The notes beneath the pieces are model-generated. The model worked only from the letters and a program-made list of their open reading frames with translations. It did no database searches and had not been told where the DNA came from. This document shows positions 1-3,910 of a DNA stretch of 9,580 nt, in pieces. Position numbers and translations under genes: made by a program. Every line of letters begins with the position of its first letter. Positions within the stretch are counted from its first letter, which is position 1. This DNA is from Alphaproteobacteria bacterium MarineAlpha3_Bin4 (GTDB taxonomy: Bacteria > Pseudomonadota > Alphaproteobacteria > Rhodospirillales > Casp-alpha2): contig PTLJ01000039.1 in NCBI GenBank assembly GCA_002938045.1, forward strand, positions 1 to 9,580. The letters are read 5' to 3'.

Positions 1-90
1 GTCCATATGTACCGGCCGGGCGAGATCGTCGAAATCACATTCACCCACGCCGGAAAACAATCAAAAATCTCATTCCAATTGCCTCCCTGA
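1..90 (+). CDS. 3' end of an unidentified protein, possibly a PDZ-type tail
   Basis: A plus-strand frame is open from the first base of the window and ends at TGA 88-90, giving 29 residues that begin VHMYRPGEIVEITF and end SFQLPP. Its start lies outside the window. The pattern of a short loop with Pro-Gly, then a strand rich in Val/Ile, a Gly-Lys turn and a final strand ending in Leu resembles the last two strands of a PDZ domain, as found at the C-terminus of DegP-like or other membrane-associated proteases. This is only a resemblance in a very short stretch. An AT-rich non-coding-looking sequence begins directly after the stop, which fits a gene end. The opposite strand is also open here, so the coding direction is not certain. 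Confidence 0.35.
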   Translation, partial: VHMYRPGEIVEITFTHAGKQSKISFQLPP

Positions 91-170
91 CCATTTTTTA
101 AATTAGCGGGTTCATGAAAACGCGATTTCCATGTTTTACTGTTTCGAGGTGGTTCTCTTTCGTCCATTAT

Positions 171-193
171 GGCCGGCCAAAATTTGGCCGACC
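171..193. repeat. 23-bp imperfect palindrome
   Basis: The core GGCCAAAATTTGGCC (175-189) is a perfect 7-bp inverted repeat around a single central A. The symmetry extends outward to 171-193 with one mismatched pair (173/191). The loop is too small for a normal RNA hairpin unless the AT core opens. It therefore reads better as a protein-binding dyad, or as a chance product of the GGCC-rich local sequence. No promoter could be attached to it. Confidence 0.4.
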
Positions 194-244
194 AACATGC
201 TTCTTATGTTCTGGCCGCAAATTGAAGTTTCGCTGAAATAGCGT

Positions 245-256
245 GACACCAGTGTC
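245..256. repeat. Short inverted repeat GACAC-ca-GTGTC
   Basis: Two perfect 5-bp arms, GACAC at 245-249 and GTGTC at 252-256, face each other across two bases. It lies in the convergent spacer right after the TAG-interrupted point. It is short enough to be coincidental and no function is assigned. Confidence 0.25.
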
Positions 257-394
257 GCCAACCAGGAGAACGGCCTCTCGGATGTCATCGCCTATGAGGA
301 AAGGAAACTGGAGATCACATCGATCATCGATATTTCAGTCGAGGATCATATAAAGAGGGTCAACCGAGGTTTGTAAAAAACCGCCGCCTACAAC

Positions 395-1609
395 CTACCC
401 TTCCGCCGCGACTACAGCGCCGTCGGAGATCAGATCTTTAATCTCTTCATCCGCGTATCCAAATTCGGCCAAAACTGCGCGGGTATGTTGGCCGTAGATC
501 GGCGCCCCGTCGATGGTGCCGCTCGGGGTTTCCGAAAATTTCACCGGGCAACCAAGCGTTTTGACCGATCCTAGCCGGCCATGTTTGACCTCAGTGACCA
601 TCCCACGGGCGATGGCATGCGGGTCGTTATGCATTTCGACCACGTCGAGGACCGGCCCCGCCGGAACACCGGCCGCTTCCATCAATTCGAGCCATTCGCC
701 CTTCGTACGCTCAAGAAAAATATCGGATAGCAAATCGTTCAACTCGGTCAAATGCGCCATACGGCTGGCGTTGTCTGTAAAACGCGTGTCCTTCGCCAAT
801 TTGGGCCTCTCTAACACGTCGAGAAACCGGAGCCAGTTAGCTTGGTTGGCGGCGCCGACCGTGATCCAACCGTCCTTGGTCTCAAACGCCTGGTAGGGCG
901 CGTTGAGGGGGTGGGCTGAACCCATTGGCTTTGGCGCGACACCGGTGGCGAAGCCGATCGCCGATTGCCAGTAGGTATGAGTGATGCCAGCCTCGAACAG
1001 CGAGGTGTCAATCTGCTGCCCCTTTCCAGTCTTGAGCTTTTGGACATAGGCGGAAACCACACCAAGCGCGCCAAGGATGCCGGCAGTTATATCGGTGACC
1101 GGAGCGCCTACCTTGACCAGGCGGCGGCCAGGCCCCTCGCCGGTAATGCTCATCAGGCCGCTCATCCCCTGAGCAATTAGGTCGAACCCACCGCGCTCCG
1201 CATAGGGGCCCGAACGCCCGAATCCGGTTATGGCGCAATAGATGAGGCCCGGGTTATCTTTCTTGAGTTCTTCATAACCGAGGCCGAGACGTTCCATAGT
1301 GCCGGTGCGGTAGTTTTCCGTCACTACGTCGACGGATTTAAGCATTCGCTTGATAACGTCTTTACCACCATCATCCTTGAGGTTTACGGCGATGCCGCGC
1401 TTGTTGCGGTTCATCATCATGAAGGCCGCCGATTCGCCACCGATGTCCGGTGGTAGGAACCGCCGGGAATCGTCACCGCCAGGCACCTTTTCAACCTTGA
1501 TTACGTCGGCACCCATGTCAGCCAGCATCAGCCCACAGACCGGGCCGGCCATGATATGGGCCAGCTCGACAACTTTGATACCTGCGAGTGGTCCGTCTCC
1601 CCCGGCCAT
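395..1609 (-). CDS. CaiB/BaiF family (class III) CoA-transferase
   Basis: Cytoplasmic enzyme of 404 residues that should move coenzyme A between carboxylic acids, the usual way this family activates an acid for catabolism. The N-terminus has the typical GPLAGIKVVELAHIMAGP start followed by GADVIKVE, and NRNKRGIAVNL at about 67-77 is the family's conserved second block. The catalytic aspartate, which forms the mixed anhydride in formyl-CoA transferase, corresponds to D173 in the motif GAPVTDITAGI. Length matches the family (about 390-410). The frame is open further upstream to 1792, but that extension lies inside the crotonase gene; ATG 1609 gives the family-typical start and lies one base after the crotonase TAA (1611-1613). 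There is no clear Shine-Dalgarno sequence, so translation is probably coupled to the upstream gene. It is the last gene of the aminotransferase-crotonase-CoA-transferase operon. Substrates cannot be deduced; formyl/oxalate, carnitine-like, mesaconate/itaconate and hydroxy-acid transferases all share this fold. Confidence 0.93.
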   Translation of the reverse strand: MAGGDGPLAGIKVVELAHIMAGPVCGLMLADMGADVIKVEKVPGGDDSRRFLPPDIGGESAAFMMMNRNKRGIAVNLKDDGGKDVIKRMLKSVDVVTENYRTGTMERLGLGYEELKKDNPGLIYCAITGFGRSGPYAERGGFDLIAQGMSGLMSITGEGPGRRLVKVGAPVTDITAGILGALGVVSAYVQKLKTGKGQQIDTSLFEAGITHTYWQSAIGFATGVAPKPMGSAHPLNAPYQAFETKDGWITVGAANQANWLRFLDVLERPKLAKDTRFTDNASRMAHLTELNDLLSDIFLERTKGEWLELMEAAGVPAGPVLDVVEMHNDPHAIARGMVTEVKHGRLGSVKTLGCPVKFSETPSGTIDGAPIYGQHTRAVLAEFGYADEEIKDLISDGAVVAAEG

Positions 1610-1610
1610 A

Positions 1611-2390
1611 TTAGCGTGCTTTGAACTCAGGTTTAGTTTTTTCCAGGAAGGCTCGGTAGCCAGTCTGGAAATCCTCCGTGTCATAACAATCATAGCCCTC
1701 GCGCAACTCTTCGTCAGTGAGCGGTGTCGGATCGGCGAGGCGCTTGAGGAATTTTTTGTGCCAACGGTGGACAAGCGGCGCTCCATCGGCAATCCGACCT
1801 GCCGACGCCATCGCTTCCACTTCGACCTCGTCGTCGGCGACGACGCGGCTGACTAATCCCTTCTCTAGCGCCTCGGCAGCGCCAAAAACACGGCCCTCGA
1901 GAAGGATTTCAAGCGCTCTCTGCCGGCCCGTGAGGGCGGCTAAACATTCGATTTCGGGATAAGCCATAACCAGGCCCAGCTTGCTTATCGGCGCGCCGAA
2001 GCGGCTCGATTTGCCACATATCCTAATGTCGCAAAGGCCCGCAACCTCCAGTCCGCCACCGACGCAAACACCATGGATCATAGCCACGGTTGGATGGGGG
2101 GAATTTTTGAGTTCACCGATTGTGGCATGCATCAACTTGCCGTAAGCCTCCGCCTGCTCAGCGTTGGAGCGTTCCTCGGTAAACTCAGAAATATCGTTTC
2201 CAGGGCTAAATGCTTGTTCGCCCGCGCCCCTGAGAACGATGCAGCGAACCGTATCGTCGCCGTTGAGTTGGCGGATGATGACACCAAACAAAGCCCACAT
2301 GTCTTTGGTAAAAGCGTTGAGCTTGTCTGGGCGGTTGAGGACAACAGTAATAATGCCACCTTCGCGCTCGACGAGAATTGGCTTGCTCAT
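1611..2390 (-). CDS. Crotonase-superfamily (enoyl-CoA hydratase/isomerase-like) protein
   Basis: A 259-residue crotonase-fold enzyme acting on a CoA thioester. The N-terminus has the standard strand ending VVLNRPDKLNAF. The oxyanion-hole region is FSPGNDISEF (61-70), and the second oxyanion block is GGGLEVAGLCDIRI (111-124). This includes E115, equivalent to the first catalytic glutamate (Glu144 of rat mitochondrial hydratase). The position of the second catalytic glutamate (Glu164 in rat) falls at S136 in FGAPISKLGL. A plain syn-hydratase is therefore doubtful; an isomerase, dehydratase, lyase or decarboxylase role is possible. The frame extends upstream to a GTG at 2426 and an ATG at 2402. 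ATG 2390 was chosen because MSKPILVEREGG is the family-like start and a weak GGA lies about 7 bases before it. It sits 42 bases after the aminotransferase stop and one base before the CoA-transferase start, so all three are likely co-transcribed and the CoA-transferase may make its substrate. Confidence 0.9.
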   Translation of the reverse strand: MSKPILVEREGGIITVVLNRPDKLNAFTKDMWALFGVIIRQLNGDDTVRCIVLRGAGEQAFSPGNDISEFTEERSNAEQAEAYGKLMHATIGELKNSPHPTVAMIHGVCVGGGLEVAGLCDIRICGKSSRFGAPISKLGLVMAYPEIECLAALTGRQRALEILLEGRVFGAAEALEKGLVSRVVADDEVEVEAMASAGRIADGAPLVHRWHKKFLKRLADPTPLTDEELREGYDCYDTEDFQTGYRAFLEKTKPEFKAR

Positions 2391-2432
2391 GGTTCCATCC
2401 ATTAATCTATATTCAGTGGAAAGCACTCGGGT

Positions 2433-3617
2433 CTATTCGAAACGGGCGTGCGTCGGGTCGGCTAGAAAGTCGAGCGCCGCGGCAACGCCGCCCTTCTGGT
2501 GGGGAATGCCTGAGAGGCTTAGGCCCATTTCAACACCGCTGAGCGTTCCAGCCAACATAAGATCGTTGAAATCGCCAAGATGCCCGATTCGGAAGATCTT
2601 GCCCTTGACCTTGCCGAGCCCAGTGCCGAGAGACATGTCAAAGTGATCGAGAATGGTCTGGCGGAGAGCGTCGGCGTCATGACCGTCGGGCACCATGACA
2701 GCAGTCAGAACGCTGGAATACTCGTTCGGGTTCTGACAAAGAACTTCCAGGCCCCAGGCCTGCACCGCGCGCCGCGTCGCTTCGGCGTGGCGGTCGTGCC
2801 GTACAAAAACGTTGTCGAGGCCCTCCTCGAATAACAGGTTAAGCGCTTCCTGCAACCCGTAAAGGAGGTTCGTTGACGGCGTATACGGAAAGAACCCGGA
2901 AGCATTGTTGGACAGCATCCCGTCCCAGTCCCAATAGGACCGCTTAAGACCGCTCGACTTGGTCGCATCGAGCGCTCTTTGGCTGACCGCATTTAGGCCC
3001 AGGCCCGGTGGCAACATCAATCCTTTCTGTGAGCAACCTATGGTCACGTCGACGCACCATTCATCGTGGCGGTAGTCGATCGACGCTAACGACGAAATAG
3101 TATCGACCATTAGTAGCGCTGGATGGCCGGCATCGTCGATCGTCTTGCGCACGGCGGCAATATTGGAGGCGACGCCGGTCGAGGTTTCGTTATGGACCGC
3201 GCAGATGGCTTTGATCTCATGCTTCTTATCGTTGCCTAACCGGACGGCTAGGTCCTCGGCGGACACGCCGCGACGCCAGTCTCCGGGCACCAGATCAACC
3301 TCTAGACCGAGTTTGCCGGCAAGCTCACACCAGAGCGTTGCAAAATGACCAGTCTCGAACATCATCACACGATCCCCAGGTGACAACGTGTTGACCAAGG
3401 CCGCCTCCCAGGCGCCGGTGCCTGACGACGGGAATATTATTACGGGCCCCTCGGTCTTGAACACCTTCTTCAGGCCGTCCAATAGCTCCAGCGTAAGGTC
3501 GCTGAACTCCGGGCCGCGATGGTCCATGGTCGCGCGGTCGATGGCGCGCAAGATGCGCTCGGGTACGTTGCTGGGGCCGGGAATCTGTAAAAAATGCCGG
3601 CCGCTACGAATTGACAT
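2433..3617 (-). CDS. Class V PLP aminotransferase, serine/aspartate/alanine-glyoxylate type
   Basis: A 394-residue fold-type I (class V) aminotransferase. The start has the signature IPGPSNVPERILRAI followed by MDHRGPEFSDL, as in serine-glyoxylate aminotransferase of methylotrophs and BhcA, the aspartate-glyoxylate aminotransferase of the beta-hydroxyaspartate cycle. SSGTGAWEAAL (about 64-74) is the phosphate/cofactor loop, HNETSTGV (142-149) and MVDTISSL (170-177) hold PLP contacts, and K198 in SQKGLML is the Schiff-base lysine. FRIGHLGDFND near the C-terminus, with the substrate-carboxylate arginine, is also typical. Length equals that of the relatives. The start is ATG 3617, preceded by GGGGAG (3631-3626 read on the minus strand) at 8 bases; GTG 3620 is one codon upstream. 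It is the first gene of the minus-strand operon. It probably transaminates a 2-oxo acid such as glyoxylate, but no other serine-cycle or beta-hydroxyaspartate-cycle genes are in this window, so donor and acceptor stay open. Confidence 0.92.
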   Translation of the reverse strand: MSIRSGRHFLQIPGPSNVPERILRAIDRATMDHRGPEFSDLTLELLDGLKKVFKTEGPVIIFPSSGTGAWEAALVNTLSPGDRVMMFETGHFATLWCELAGKLGLEVDLVPGDWRRGVSAEDLAVRLGNDKKHEIKAICAVHNETSTGVASNIAAVRKTIDDAGHPALLMVDTISSLASIDYRHDEWCVDVTIGCSQKGLMLPPGLGLNAVSQRALDATKSSGLKRSYWDWDGMLSNNASGFFPYTPSTNLLYGLQEALNLLFEEGLDNVFVRHDRHAEATRRAVQAWGLEVLCQNPNEYSSVLTAVMVPDGHDADALRQTILDHFDMSLGTGLGKVKGKIFRIGHLGDFNDLMLAGTLSGVEMGLSLSGIPHQKGGVAAALDFLADPTHARFE

Positions 3618-3625
3618 CACGAAAT

Positions 3626-3631
3626 CTCCCC
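3626..3631 (-). promoter_or_regulatory. Ribosome binding site of the aminotransferase
   Basis: On the minus strand the sequence is GGGGAG, a good match to the anti-Shine-Dalgarno target. It lies 8 bases before ATG 3617 and 5 bases before the in-frame GTG 3620. The spacing favours the ATG. Confidence 0.65.
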
Positions 3632-3697
3632 ACCGCCAACCGAAACCGCACGCTGGCGAGTAAAGCCGTGAACGATCTCACTACACGTTGAAAACAA

Positions 3698-3726
3698 ATT
3701 ATGAATTCATTTACTTGCTTAATCAA
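3698..3726 (-). promoter_or_regulatory. Candidate sigma-70 promoter of the aminotransferase operon
   Basis: Read on the minus strand, TTGATT (3726-3721) is followed by exactly 17 bases and then CATAAT (3703-3698). This is 4/6 and 5/6 against the sigma-70 consensus with ideal spacing. Transcription would start near 3691, leaving a leader of about 74 bases before ATG 3617. The palindrome ATGAATTCAT (3701-3710) overlaps the -10 box, so a bound protein there could block it. AT-rich sequence gives chance matches, but position and spacing support this one. Confidence 0.5.
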
Positions 3727-3755
3727 CAAAAATGATTGCGTGCAGAACACAAGCC

Positions 3756-3770
3756 TTATATCAAATATAA
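3756..3770. promoter_or_regulatory. Perfect 15-bp dyad overlapping a consensus TATAAT
   Basis: TTATAT (3756-3761) and ATATAA (3765-3770) form a perfect inverted repeat around CAA. The right arm overlaps TATAAT at 3766-3771, an exact plus-strand -10 consensus. No good -35 lies 16-18 bases upstream (the bases there read near CAGAAC). It is either a factor-dependent promoter with an operator on its -10 or a coincidence in AT-rich DNA. Confidence 0.35.
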
Positions 3771-3801
3771 TAATCTTAAAACGAATACTTATTGTGTTAT
3801 C

Positions 3802-3829
3802 TTGAAGTTATATATGGATAGATTACAAC
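3802..3829 (+). promoter_or_regulatory. Candidate plus-strand promoter for the oxidoreductase
   Basis: TTGAAG (3802-3807) and TACAAC (3824-3829) are separated by 16 bases. Each matches the sigma-70 consensus at 4/6. Transcription would begin near 3836, about 75 bases before ATG 3911, and the 19-bp palindrome at 3846-3864 would lie just downstream of the start, where a repressor could block it. The match is modest and the exact TATAAT at 3766-3771 is a competing candidate. Confidence 0.3.
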
Positions 3830-3845
3830 TAAATTTAATTTCCAT

Positions 3846-3864
3846 ATTGCATTTTAAATTCAAT
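3846..3864. promoter_or_regulatory. 19-bp near-perfect palindrome, candidate operator
   Basis: ATTGCATTTTAAATTCAAT is symmetric about its central base with 8 of 9 pairs matching (only 3850/3860 fails). It ends 46 bases before the oxidoreductase start codon. Its ATTG...CAAT ends and AT-rich centre are compatible with a dimeric helix-turn-helix protein such as the nearby FCD-family GntR regulator, whose family often binds short imperfect palindromes. Binding has not been shown by anything in the sequence itself. Confidence 0.4.
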
Positions 3865-3910
3865 CCATTATGGTTATATATGCCGATATTTCGGAACCGA
3901 AGGCGCCCAG

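Larger units (their letters stand above)
107..376 (+). pseudogene. Possible gene remnant interrupted by one TAG
   Basis: One plus-strand frame is open from 107 to 238 (44 codons), hits TAG at 239-241, and continues for 44 codons to TAA 374-376. The second half reads like real protein: it begins RDTSVANQENGLSDVIAYEE and goes on to an Ile-rich strand and a charged stretch ending DHIKRVNRGL. The residue before RDTS would be Trp if the TAG were TGG, a single-base change. No ribosome binding site or family was recognised, and two open stretches of 44 codons can occur by chance. It could be a decayed gene, a fragment left by a rearrangement, or no gene at all. Confidence 0.2.
91..394. other. Gene-poor spacer with short dyads and a TAG-interrupted frame
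   Basis: About 300 bases separate the partial gene at the left edge from the stop codon of the CoA-transferase. No intact gene with a convincing start and ribosome binding site is visible on either strand. What can be seen are three short palindromic elements (171-193, 245-256, 319-331) and a plus-strand frame open from 107 to 376 except for one TAG at 239-241. No tRNA, no CRISPR-like repeat series and no clear intrinsic terminator were found. Since both flanking genes point into this interval, it is a convergent 3'-3' region, where gene remnants and transcription ends are expected. Confidence 0.5.
3632..3910. promoter_or_regulatory. AT-rich divergent control region
   Basis: This is the shared 5' region of the minus-strand aminotransferase operon and the plus-strand oxidoreductase-regulator pair. 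From about 3690 to 3890 the sequence is very AT-rich, unlike the GC-rich genes on both sides. It contains a good minus-strand promoter match, one or two weaker plus-strand candidates, a perfect 10-bp palindrome ATGAATTCAT (3701-3710) at the minus -10, and two larger dyads listed separately. Both transcription units can be controlled from here by the GntR protein encoded at 6922-7647, which would be a typical arrangement. That link is an inference from position. Confidence 0.6.

Noticed and set aside
1..170. Minus-strand open frame starting at ATG 170 and running off the left edge
   Set aside because: Its protein has no recognisable family pattern, while the plus strand reads like a protein end with a stop at 88-90 followed by AT-rich spacer. 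The evidence is thin on both sides.
375..388. Possible terminator after the CoA-transferase (T6 run preceded by GGCGGCGG on the minus strand)
   Set aside because: No complementary CCGCC-type arm lies upstream on the minus strand; the nearby repeat is a direct repeat, so no hairpin forms.
1610..1792. Upstream extension of the CoA-transferase frame to 1792
   Set aside because: The extra 61 residues are low-complexity Arg/Ser-rich sequence lying inside the crotonase gene in another frame. The family's conserved N-terminus begins at ATG 1609.
1350..1856. 168-codon plus-strand open frame opposite the CoA-transferase and crotonase genes
   Set aside because: It spans the junction of two solid genes on the other strand and encodes no recognisable motif.
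2391..2426. Alternative crotonase starts at GTG 2426 and ATG 2402
   Set aside because: They add residues not typical of the family and have no better ribosome binding site than ATG 2390, but they cannot be fully excluded.
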